Shown one piece after another: positions 12,854 to 21,533 of a stretch of 64,000 bases of DNA (positions within the stretch are counted from its first letter, which is position 1; each line of letters opens with the position of its first letter). The position numbers were made by a program, and so were the translations under genes. The notes under the pieces are model-generated. The model ran no database searches. It was not told the origin of the DNA and saw only the letters and a list, made by a program, of their open reading frames with translations. Origin of the DNA: Hyaloperonospora brassicae (Eukaryota > Oomycota > Peronosporomycetes > Peronosporales > Peronosporaceae); assembly GCA_947650285.1 (NCBI GenBank), contig CANTFL010000980.1, forward strand, positions 90,102 through 154,101. Reading direction: 5' to 3'.

Positions 12854-13607
12854 GCTCTTCTCTCTCTTCTCTCGAGCGCTCGACGGTAGGAACGTGCGCG
12901 AGAAACGGCTGCGCACGAACTGTGTGAACAATCGACCGCTCGATCACTCGATCACTCGCTCGCTCGACGTCAAATCCACTTGTGACCGAGTGGGAGTGCG
13001 CGCGAAGGGACGGACGGTGGGGCGACACACCAACGCTACACAAAAGTGTACGACCAGCTCGATCGCAACATCTCGACACACGTTCGTGCGTTCGGTCGAT
13101 GGTTTGCTCGTGCGTTCGCTCGGGTTTCTCTCTACCAGACGTGCGCACGTGGCCATGGCATCACTTTTCGCGACAGACAAAAGCGCAGTTGTGTCTGCGC
13201 CTGGGGGGACTGAACACTGGGGTCAGTCCATCGTGGCGGTCGCTACTACTCTCTGTCTTTTGCTGAGCTGCAGGTCGAAGCTGATGATACGGGCGACCCC
13301 GTGCTGGACGTTTCGAGCTACGACCCCACGTCTGTGCGCGTGCGATTGTCGACGACAAGCGGTCGATACGTTGTGCAGCGATCGCGACAACAACGCGACG
13401 GTCGTCCACTTTATACCTATCGAATGGCAGACGACGACGACGACGACGACGCGCACCAACTTCAGATTGTGTCGCCTCTTTCGATCCAGTTGCTCGTTGC
13501 CGACCACGACCAGTAGTGCCTTTTGCATTGTATGTACACACCCACTTTGATCGCTTCAGCTGACGCACCCTAACTAGCACTATGGAACACACACACACAC
13601 ACACGAG
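12854..13607. promoter_or_regulatory. Intergenic region upstream of the FYVE gene
   Basis: This 754-bp gap lies between two minus-strand genes, so it holds the 5' flank of the FYVE gene and the 3' flank of the coiled-coil gene. Near the FYVE start it is pyrimidine-rich on the coding-opposite strand, and 12,938-12,966 has a GATCACTC/GCTCGCTCG simple pattern. An (AC)n microsatellite occupies 13,586-13,604, only 3 bases from the coiled-coil stop codon. The open frames inside it (for example 13,161-13,604 minus) are Arg/Val-rich shadows without motif. Confidence 0.55.
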
Positions 13608-16600
13608 TCACCGAAGCGACTGGTGCTGCCCCTGTGCTGAAAAGCACGAGATGCGCTCGAGGTTGCTCAATAGACGGTCCATCTCTTTTTCCGGCGTCGT
13701 GTTCAGCTCGCTGCTTGCTGCGAAGCTCGGTAGAAGCTGGTGCTGAGGTTGCTTGGGTTGTTGTTGCTTGGGTTGTTGTTGTTGTTGTTGCTGCTGTTGT
13801 TGTTGCTGGGAATGGCCGTGGTGGTAAACATCCGGGGACAGCGAATTCGTCGTAGGGACCGTAGACTCGTTGCTACTGGCTACCGGGGTGCCAGCGCCGC
13901 TGCTGCCTCGAGAGCGCCGCCTGCGACTGGAGCCCGAGCTGCTGGATTGATCGCTGTCAAACTTGTCCCGAGCTTGATACTGAAGCGCTGAGACGGTGCG
14001 CTGCAGCTTTGCAATGACGGTGTTCCGCTCTTGGAGATCGCGCAACAATGTCTTCTCGTTGGCCAGCAGCACAGCACAGCGCTTGCGCTCACTATCCATC
14101 TGGTGCTGCAACCCCTCGATCTCCTCAATCAGCTCCGTCGTGTGATCCTCTGCTGTCGCCTTCCTATCATCCTGGCACTGCATCAGAAGACGTACTCGCT
14201 CTACAGCCTCGTCACGCTGTTGCGCAGCCGTACTGCTGTCCTTTTGCACGTGGCTCAGCTTCTGCCGAAGATTGCTGATCTCGACTTGGTAGCTGTCCTT
14301 CAAGCACATCAGATCACTCAACTTCCGCTGAAAGTCGTCAATGGTGTCGGATTCCATGCCGTTGCGACGCTGAATCTGTCCAAGCTGTGTTTCCAACCCC
14401 TTGACTTGTTTCCTGTAACTCTTCACCTGGGAACTCAATGCCACCAAATCCGTTTGGTCGACCTTGGACTGCTGCGCAAGCGCAATCACCTTCTCACCTA
14501 GGTCGAAATTCCGCTGGTTAGCACTCTCGATGCGGTCCACGAGCAAACCCATCTCGCGCTCCATCTTTTTTCGCTCCTTCAGCAGCTTCCGCTCGCGAGT
14601 TGTAATCTCCTCTTTTCCTTTGTCGACGCGCGTAGTGGCGTCAATGATTTCATTCTCGAGGCGCGAGAGGTCCTGCTTGAGCCCTTCGAGTTCTTCGTCT
14701 TTCTGGCGAATAGACCGCTCGGCTACATGCGCTCGTTCTTTCCAATTCGCGCACTTGTCTTCAAGCGTATCGATTTCCTGTCTCAAAGACAGTTTGTCCT
14801 TTTCCAGCTGCTCGATCCGAGAGCGAAGACCATCGGCTTTTCGCACTTCCGTTTCCACTCGACTTTCACAGCGCAAGCGAACATCAGTCACATCACCCTC
14901 CCACGACTCCTTCTCTTGTTGTAGCAACGCTACTTGACGCCGAGCGCTCTCCAACGACGTAATCATTGCTTCTTTCTCGATCAGTTGACGGTACAAGTCG
15001 TCAATCTTCTCCTTTTGGTGCGTCATTGCCTCCTGGTTGGTGCGATCAGCGCGTTTGAGCTCCTCCGTCAGCATTTGTCGTTCAGTTTCTAGAGCGTGGC
15101 AATCTTTTTTCGTTCGACTCAGGTCGCTGCGCAGCTTCTCGACCTCTTCGCGCGCCGACGCTGCACTATCTTCGTCGTTCAACAACTCCTTGAATCCGAC
15201 ATCAAGCTGCTCTGCTAACGCTGTCCGGCATTGCTGAAGTTGCTCGTACTTGGTTCGGGATTGACCAAGCTCACCTTCCAGTCGAGTGATCTGCTCTCGC
15301 AACTGCCGTATATCGTATTCCGTCTGCTTTTGCTTTTCATCCTTTCGAAAGATTTCGTCTTGCAGACTGCGAGCAGCACGGTCTTTCTCCGCCAAGCGCC
15401 CTCGCAACAGCCTGATCTCCTGCGTCAGAGACTGTGCATCGGATTTCAAACTGTCCTTCTCGTGCATGAACTCATTGCGCAGCCGCTCTTTCAGCGAAGC
15501 AACTTCACTGCGCAGCGTCGATACAACTACAGTGTGGTCTTTCGTGGCCAGCCGTGATTTGGCAGTGTGCAATTCAGCCTTAGCGATTTCTTGGTCTCGG
15601 TGCAAGCTTGCGATCTCACGTTGCAGGTCGCTTTTCTCACACTGCAGCGTCGACACTAGTGTCATCAGCTCCTGTCGTTGTGTTTCAATCTCCTTCTTCG
15701 TGCTATCGTCCGATGCAAGCAGCTGTTCTCGAAGCGTCAACACACTATTCGCGTTGTCTAGTTTCAGCTGCATCTCCTTCACTTCACTATTCTTTCGTTC
15801 AGCTTCTAGTTGTGCCGCTGACACTTCAACAGCACGTGCATCCAGCTTCCGCTGCATCTCCTGGATCTCAGCTTCGAGTCTGCGCTTATCATCGTCCAAG
15901 CTACTAAATTTATCCCGAATGCTGTTGATCTCGGATGAAAAGCGTGAGCTGCTGCCAATGTGTGGATTCCAATGGCGGTCTGCACTTTGCTGCAACAGCA
16001 TTTGCAGCTCTGTGCGCAGCCTCGAGTTCTCGTCGCTCGCTGTCTGGAGGTTCTCCAGCTGCTGCCGCATCGCTGTCTTGTCTTGTCGCAGCTGCCCACA
16101 CTCGCGCTTCAAGTCGTCTACCTCGTGCTCAAGCTCCAGACACCGCATCTGCACTTCAGCTTCTTTGCGCTGCATCTTGATTTCCAGCTGTTCAATCGCT
16201 TGCGAGAACCCCACGAGCGTGTGCTTCGCGTCTCGCAGCTGCCGCTCGAGCTCCTTTTTCTGCCGCTCGAGACGGGCCAAGTCCCGGTCGCTGCTGCTCT
16301 TCTCGGCGCGTAGCGCGTCCAGCTCTTCGCCCAGCACGCGGTTCTCACTGGCTAATTTCGCGACCGATGCGGCAGCGCCCTCGGCGTCGTTGGCCAGCGG
16401 CAGACAGTCCCGCAGCGTGACGAGCTCTTGACGCGCACGCTCTTCCAGCTGACGGTAGAAGTCCACTTGGCAAGTCAGTGCTTCGATCGTTCCTTTCTGC
16501 TCGGCGTGCAACTGGTCCAACATGGAGCCAAAAGAGTTCGGGTCGTCGACCTGGAAATTGCTACGGCTGCTGCTGTGGCTGTTGTTGCTGTGGCTGTGGC

Positions 16601-16748
16601 TGTGGCCGTTGTTGCCATTGCCGGTGTCGTGAATACTCTTACTGTTGCGGTACCGGTTGCGACCGCCGCCGCTGCTGCTGTGGCGGAGGCTGCGCCTGTT
16701 CATAGCGACGCTCGAGAGCGAGCTCGAGCTGCTCTCGTGCAGCACCAT
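13608..16748 (-). CDS. Large coiled-coil protein, 1046 aa
   Basis: Function unknown. After a Ser/His/Asn/Gly-rich head (residues 1-65), residues from about 70 to 920 are almost unbroken heptad-type coiled coil, rich in Glu, Lys, Arg, Leu and Gln with very few prolines. This is the build of centrosomal, basal-body, golgin or motor-tail proteins. A Ser/Arg-rich linker follows, then a polyglutamine tract (Q981-Q992, bases 13,773-13,808) with QQQPKQ repeats, and a short tail with a leucine-rich segment. ATG at 16,748 gives the full frame; an in-frame ATG at residue 16 is an alternative. There is no intron. It is transcribed divergently from MetRS, with a 280-bp gap. No catalytic or membrane motif was seen. 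Sequence alone does not separate it from myosin-tail, SMC-like or CEP-type coils. Confidence 0.9.
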   Translation of the reverse strand: MVLHESSSSSLSSVAMNRRSLRHSSSGGGRNRYRNSKSIHDTGNGNNGHSHSHSNNSHSSSRSNFQVDDPNSFGSMLDQLHAEQKGTIEALTCQVDFYRQLEERARQELVTLRDCLPLANDAEGAAASVAKLASENRVLGEELDALRAEKSSSDRDLARLERQKKELERQLRDAKHTLVGFSQAIEQLEIKMQRKEAEVQMRCLELEHEVDDLKRECGQLRQDKTAMRQQLENLQTASDENSRLRTELQMLLQQSADRHWNPHIGSSSRFSSEINSIRDKFSSLDDDKRRLEAEIQEMQRKLDARAVEVSAAQLEAERKNSEVKEMQLKLDNANSVLTLREQLLASDDSTKKEIETQRQELMTLVSTLQCEKSDLQREIASLHRDQEIAKAELHTAKSRLATKDHTVVVSTLRSEVASLKERLRNEFMHEKDSLKSDAQSLTQEIRLLRGRLAEKDRAARSLQDEIFRKDEKQKQTEYDIRQLREQITRLEGELGQSRTKYEQLQQCRTALAEQLDVGFKELLNDEDSAASAREEVEKLRSDLSRTKKDCHALETERQMLTEELKRADRTNQEAMTHQKEKIDDLYRQLIEKEAMITSLESARRQVALLQQEKESWEGDVTDVRLRCESRVETEVRKADGLRSRIEQLEKDKLSLRQEIDTLEDKCANWKERAHVAERSIRQKDEELEGLKQDLSRLENEIIDATTRVDKGKEEITTRERKLLKERKKMEREMGLLVDRIESANQRNFDLGEKVIALAQQSKVDQTDLVALSSQVKSYRKQVKGLETQLGQIQRRNGMESDTIDDFQRKLSDLMCLKDSYQVEISNLRQKLSHVQKDSSTAAQQRDEAVERVRLLMQCQDDRKATAEDHTTELIEEIEGLQHQMDSERKRCAVLLANEKTLLRDLQERNTVIAKLQRTVSALQYQARDKFDSDQSSSSGSSRRRRSRGSSGAGTPVASSNESTVPTTNSLSPDVYHHGHSQQQQQQQQQQQQPKQQQPKQPQHQLLPSFAASSELNTTPEKEMDRLLSNLERISCFSAQGQHQSLR
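13773..13808 (-). repeat. CAG/CAA repeat encoding 12 glutamines
   Basis: Twelve consecutive CAR codons on the minus strand, mixed CAA and CAG, sit near the C terminus of the coiled-coil protein. They are followed by further QQQP and QPQ stretches. Mixed codons usually mean lower replication slippage than a pure tract, but length polymorphism is likely. Confidence 0.9.
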
Positions 16749-17028
16749 GTTATTTGTTATCGTGTACGGCAGTGGGACGAGGAGTATCGGATGCGAAAGG
16801 GGATATACTTTGACAGGACCTCACTTTGAATAACTGCGGTGAAAGCACGCAGCATAGTCAAACGTACCATGCGGATATTCGGACATTCGGATCGCAACCA
16901 GGTCCCCCTCGACACAGCTGCACGCGTCGACTGAGGCAGCAGCGACGACAACTTGACATACAAAATCGACCAATCACGAGAGCTCACGCGCGACAAGCAT
17001 TGGCCAGTCGGTCGCTCCTTTTTAGCCA
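16749..17028. promoter_or_regulatory. Divergent promoter region, coiled-coil gene and MetRS
   Basis: The 280-bp gap separates divergent start codons. CCAAT boxes occur at 16,970-16,974 (plus), 16,999-17,003 (as ATTGG) and 17,026-17,030 (plus). The last one overlaps the first MetRS ATG at 17,029, which hints that the ATG at 17,086 may be the one used. The segment CCAATCA, 9 bases, then ACGCGCGACAAGC (16,970-16,998) recurs with similar layout in front of the VPS13B-like gene. Confidence 0.55.
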
Positions 17029-19263
17029 ATGAGCGCTCCCCTCGCGGCTGCACGTCACACGAACCAGTCGAAAGCGCGAGACGAGATGACGGCCGACCTC
17101 GCGGCGCGTGTCGAGAAGCTCGAGGTAGCGCAGGGGCAACAGGACGTGCGCATGAAGGTGCTGCAGGAGAAGACAGCGGCCGTCAAGACCGCAGGGGAGA
17201 CGTTCTACCTCACGACGGCCATCCACTACACGAATGGCTTGCCGCACATGGGTCACGCCTACGAGAACGTGTGTTCGGACGTCATTTCTCGCTACCACCG
17301 CGTGTTTGGACGGGATGTGTACTTCCTCACGGGCACGGACGAGCACGGCCAGAAGATTGCGCAAACAGCGGAAGCGGCGGGTGTCACGCCGCAGGAGCTC
17401 GTGGACAAGTACGCGACGATTTTCCAGCAGCTCACGAAAGATCTGGACATGAGCAATGACAATTTCGTTCGCACGACGAGCGACAAGCACAAGGAGTTTG
17501 CACAGTGGCTCTTCCATCGTGCACTGGAGAAAGGGGACGTGTACCTTGACAATTACGAGGGATGGTACAATGTGCGTGAGGAGACGTTTGTCACGGAGAC
17601 GGAGGCCCAGCTGACCGACTATAAGGATCCGACAACGGGCACGTCTTTCAAGAAGATGCAGGAAGAGTCGTACTTTTTCAGAATGTCGAAGTACCAAGAC
17701 CGACTTGTTGCGCACATTACCGAGCATCCCGAGTTCCTGCAGCCTGAAGTTCGACGTCAGGAGCTGCTGCGTCGCCTCAAGGAACCGCTACAGGACTTGT
17801 CAGCCTCGCGCAATACGTTCACACACGGCATTCCACTGCTGAACGATCCCAAGCACGTTCTCTACGTGTGGTTTGATGCACTGGCGAACTACCTGTCGGC
17901 CATAAGCTACCCGGATGGGCCTGATGCTCGCTATTGGCCCGCGAACGTGCACATCATTGGCAAGGACATTACGTGGTTTCACTGCGTCATCTGGCCATGT
18001 ATTCTGATGAGCACGGATATCCCGTTGCCGAAGCGGGTGTTCGCACACGGATTCGTAAATGCTAAGGACGGCTCGAAGATGAGCAAGAGCATTGGCAATG
18101 TCATCGACCCGTATGAGATGATCAACAAGTACGGACTAGAGTCGTTCCGCTACTTTATCGTGCGCTCGGCAAAGTTCGGCCAGGACATGCCTTTCTCCGA
18201 AGACGATCTCATCAACATCCACAACTCGGAACTTGCTGACACGTTGGGCAACCTGGTTCACCGTACTGTCAATATCTGTAAGAAGTACTCGAACGGCGTT
18301 GTGCCCGATGTCAAGGCGGACAGGCTGTTCGACGTCTACGAGCTGCTGAAATACTCGGAGGATTCATACAAGGAGTTTTCGCTGCAGAACGCCTGTCTAG
18401 CGATCGTCAACGCGCTGAAGGATACAAACAAGTACTTGACTGAGAAGGAGCCGTGGCATATGAAGGGGAACGAGCCGCGCCTTGTTGTTGTGCGCACGTG
18501 TCTCGAGGCCATTTACGTGCTGGCCCATTACTTGAGTCCCATTATCCCGAAGACGACTGAAACGATCTTCAACAAGCTGAACACGGTGCCCACTACGCTG
18601 ACTGCACTGTCCCCTGACTACGACAACCTGACACCTGGCACTGAGGTGTCGGTCGGCGACATCTTGTTTGCCAAGATCTTGACCGCGGAGGAGAAGCTGA
18701 AGCAGAGCGAAACTGCTGCTGCTAAAGCCAAGCCCGCGCCCGTCAAGCCTGCGAAAGCCGCCACGCCGCTGTTCGCCTCGCTGGACATCCGCGTCGGTGT
18801 GATCTCCAAGGTATGGAAGCACCCGGAGTCGGAGAAGCTGTATTGCGAGGAGATTGACATTGGCGAAGAGGAGCCCAAGCAGATTGCTTCTGGCCTGCAG
18901 GCGTTCTACTCACTGGAAGAGATGCAGAACCGCAAAGTGCTGGTGCTGCTGAATCTGAAACCAGCGAAACTGGGCGGATTCAAGTCGCACGGTATGGTGC
19001 TGTGCGCGAGCGATGAGGCCCATGCGAATGTGCAGTTCGTGGAACCTCCAGCTGCCGCTAAGGTGGGTGAGCGAGTGACGGTAGCGTCGGAGAGCGGAGA
19101 ACCGCTATCGGCTGCGCAGATCAAGAAGCAGAAGGTACTGGAGAAGGTCTCGCCAGACTTTCTCACCGACGACAAGGGCGTGGCGACATACAAGGGCGAG
19201 CCGATCATGACCTCGGCTGGTCCGTGCGCTGTCAAATCGCTAGCCAAGGCGTTCATTAGCTAG
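17029..19263 (+). CDS. Methionyl-tRNA synthetase with C-terminal EMAPII-like tRNA-binding domain, 744 aa
   Basis: Charges tRNA-Met with methionine, using ATP, for protein synthesis; probably cytosolic, since no clear targeting peptide is visible. Residues 58 onward form the class I catalytic core. The HIGH signature appears as HMGH (73-76) and the KMSKS loop is exact (350-354), with TGTDEHGQK and WFDALANYLSA between them. The connective peptide lacks a CxxC zinc knuckle and reads GWYNVREETF, as in the bacterial-type MetRS found in several protists. An Ala/Lys/Pro linker (about 555-578) leads to an EMAPII/Arc1p-like OB-fold domain (about 579-744; LDIRVGVI, KHPESEKLY, LKPAKLGGFKSHGM). Residues 18-54 look like a short coiled coil. 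ATG at 17,029 gives 744 aa; the ATG at residue 20 (17,086) is a serious alternative because a CCAAT box overlaps the first. Intronless. Confidence 0.96.
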   Translation: MSAPLAAARHTNQSKARDEMTADLAARVEKLEVAQGQQDVRMKVLQEKTAAVKTAGETFYLTTAIHYTNGLPHMGHAYENVCSDVISRYHRVFGRDVYFLTGTDEHGQKIAQTAEAAGVTPQELVDKYATIFQQLTKDLDMSNDNFVRTTSDKHKEFAQWLFHRALEKGDVYLDNYEGWYNVREETFVTETEAQLTDYKDPTTGTSFKKMQEESYFFRMSKYQDRLVAHITEHPEFLQPEVRRQELLRRLKEPLQDLSASRNTFTHGIPLLNDPKHVLYVWFDALANYLSAISYPDGPDARYWPANVHIIGKDITWFHCVIWPCILMSTDIPLPKRVFAHGFVNAKDGSKMSKSIGNVIDPYEMINKYGLESFRYFIVRSAKFGQDMPFSEDDLINIHNSELADTLGNLVHRTVNICKKYSNGVVPDVKADRLFDVYELLKYSEDSYKEFSLQNACLAIVNALKDTNKYLTEKEPWHMKGNEPRLVVVRTCLEAIYVLAHYLSPIIPKTTETIFNKLNTVPTTLTALSPDYDNLTPGTEVSVGDILFAKILTAEEKLKQSETAAAKAKPAPVKPAKAATPLFASLDIRVGVISKVWKHPESEKLYCEEIDIGEEEPKQIASGLQAFYSLEEMQNRKVLVLLNLKPAKLGGFKSHGMVLCASDEAHANVQFVEPPAAAKVGERVTVASESGEPLSAAQIKKQKVLEKVSPDFLTDDKGVATYKGEPIMTSAGPCAVKSLAKAFIS

Positions 19264-21461
19264 TCGTGCAGCCACATGGGCCGCTTTTTTGCGTCAGCAG
19301 GAGCATGGCCGTACAAGTGGAGGGAGAGGTTCGTTTGCAACTGCTACGCGAACTGGAACTATGACGACCGAAGCGCGTGATTGACGTTATTGTCTGATAA
19401 TTGTTTCGATTGTCTCGGAAGACTTGTCCGAAGTAAGGACTGGCGTGGCGACTATGATGAATGAAGTGCGATGGCGGGTAGGCGACAACAGGCGCGGATT
19501 GTAGCTTCAGCAAGTACGGTATCTTGTTTTGGCCAACGCTATCCAGACACGTCAATAGTGCGCTCGACCCTATTTTACGAGCATAAGGTGGACTAAATAT
19601 CGGTCGGTCGGGTGAAGTATTCTCGCTGCTGCAGTCGTCGTGCCACATTGGACCAAAAGCTGTGAAAAGCGAGGCACCAGGTTGCCACATTTGAGAAAAC
19701 AGCTTTTAATCGAATGCCACTTTTCATTTCATCGATCAACTTTACCGACATGCGATAACGAATAAGGATGTGACTTTGAGTTTGCGTGCTTTTTGTCAAG
19801 GGCCACACTCTTGTACCGGCTTTCGTCGATCAGAGCTTGCACCTATGTGCAAGTATCGCTATCGCCTTGGACGGCTTGGCGCAGTTCCAGTATGTGTGGG
19901 ATCCTCATCGGTGAGAAATGGAAGAAGACAGTGACGCTAGCAAAAGGCGCGTAAGTCCAGTCACTTGTGAAAAGTCCAACGGAAACGCCGCGTTGCCATA
20001 CATGGATAGAGATGCAAGCTCTGTGGAGCTCGCCTTCTGACGTAAGTAAACCAGTCTAGCAACTTAACTCGAGTTAGCTGCTTACGTTCCCATTTCGGAT
20101 GGATTGGCAGCTTGATATGGGATGTGCGTCGTGAGTTGCAAAGTGTAACAGCCACAGTGTTGTCGTGATTGTCAAGTGGTGGGATACGTATCATTATCCT
20201 CTCATAGTTGTAATGTGTTGAAGCAGCTCGTTGGTGCTGCTGACGCAGTGAAAAGAAGGGTGATGGGAACGATCCGACGATGTCGTACTGATTGATGAGC
20301 CAGAGAATGTCAGGGAGCACCCTGTGATGCTGAATGAAGAGGGTGATCCTCAACTCCTTACTTTTCGTGTGTTCAATTACTTCGGACAAACAAAACGTCA
20401 TGCATGACGACACCTCCTTAGTAGTGCTACTCCTTCGCTTGTCAACAGGGATGCGGGAAGCCGTCCATGAGTGCTACTTTGGTCCACAGCATACTCACTG
20501 CAACCTGAGTCCTCCATGATTGCTACCATCGACCGCAATAGTGGGTCTAGTGGGTCGCACTTCGTAAACAATGTACGTCTAGTCCGAAAGCTACGTGCAA
20601 GAGCCTCTTCGGACGACGTCGTTTACTCTTTGGTGTCAGTGACGTCGATCGAGGGATTCGGCAGCTCTGCCAATGCCCTTTTGACTCCGGACACGATGCT
20701 GACACAGCAGACCCGTCGTCTTTTGCACATTACCTTGCGTCCCATCTGCCACCTGCATCACAGGGTACGTATAATCTGTGGCACGATCGATGGGAGCGCG
20801 GACTATTTCTAGCGGACCTGGTCCTAGTGTCAGTTATAAACCCCTGCCCATAGTGACACTCTGTGATCAACAGACGTTGGAAGCACATTTTGTCATTTCG
20901 CTGTCCCTCAGCTCACAGGCGCTTGTAACAGGATCCCGCACGGTCTCAACGTGATCCGCAACAATGGCAATGTACTTTCCGAGATAACAGTGCTGCTGAC
21001 TTGACGGCTTCGATCGTTTTGCACCAGTCCGTCCTGAACCTATTGAGGTTGGAAGACGTCCGCTCCTTTCTACAATGCAGCGTCTTTCTATCACGCGTAT
21101 ACGCAGCTGACGCGATGCTACCGAGCCGACAAAGGGCTTGCTTACGTAGTGCTGCTTGGCTTTCCGTGTAAACGCATTTCGCAATCTCACTGCTCGACTA
21201 AAGACGGTCCATGAGTAGGCCGACCTGATCGCGTTTTGTTTGCCGAGTATCGACCGATTTGCTTGTAGGCGAATGTCCAGCAAGAGCCTCTGGCACGATA
21301 GTGTCCTGTTCGAATGGGGCCAACTGCAATAGAGAGGATGTGTTCCTGCTGTATCGTGCCTGCGCTATTGCTCCGATAGAAACGCCTTTTGCTGCAGCTT
21401 AGAAACGAGTTTGTCGCGCGAGCAAACTCTCATACCGACTGACGGACTCGTCCACTCGCTT
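19264..21461. other. Intergenic region between MetRS and the VPS13B-like gene
   Basis: About 2.2 kb without a supported gene. Open frames of up to 150 codons occur on both strands (for example 19,961-20,413 minus and 20,471-20,812 plus), but none shows a domain or splice-consistent extension. The 3' UTR of MetRS should lie at the left end. I see no repeat array and no RNA gene. Confidence 0.5.
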
Positions 21462-21483
21462 GCTCTGATTGGCCAATCAGAGC
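21462..21483. promoter_or_regulatory. 22-bp perfect palindrome containing back-to-back CCAAT boxes
   Basis: The 11-base arm GCTCTGATTGG is followed directly by its reverse complement CCAATCAGAGC, with no spacer. ATTGG and CCAAT abut at the centre. It ends 50 bases before the ATG of the VPS13B-like gene, a suitable position for a proximal promoter element. CCAAT boxes are classically bound by NF-Y; binding here is inferred. Confidence 0.75.
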
Positions 21484-21493
21484 GAATCCATTG

Positions 21494-21506
21494 ACGCGCG
21501 ACAAGC
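21494..21506 (+). promoter_or_regulatory. Shared 13-nt motif ACGCGCGACAAGC
   Basis: The same 13 bases occur at 16,986-16,998, upstream of MetRS. In both places they follow a CCAATCA box and lie about 30 bases before the first ATG (27 here, 30 at MetRS). The position would suit a core-promoter or 5' UTR element. It does not match the oomycete initiator consensus in any obvious way. Confidence 0.5.
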
Positions 21507-21533
21507 GCTCGCACTCCTCGCGTCCGCGTCAAG

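Noticed and set aside
12744..13550. 268-codon plus-strand frame spanning the FYVE start and upstream region
   Set aside because: Composition is Thr/Arg/Cys-rich and it crosses the start codon of the FYVE gene in antisense; it includes the low-complexity ACGACG tract near 13.43 kb.
15286..16431. 381-codon plus-strand frame opposite the coiled-coil gene
   Set aside because: It is the antisense shadow of Leu/Glu/Arg-rich codons: Ser/Arg/Cys-rich with no domain, while the minus strand has a 1046-codon coherent protein.
19961..20413. 150-codon minus-strand frame between MetRS and the VPS13B-like gene
   Set aside because: No recognisable domain and no codon pattern like the neighbouring genes; left as intergenic.
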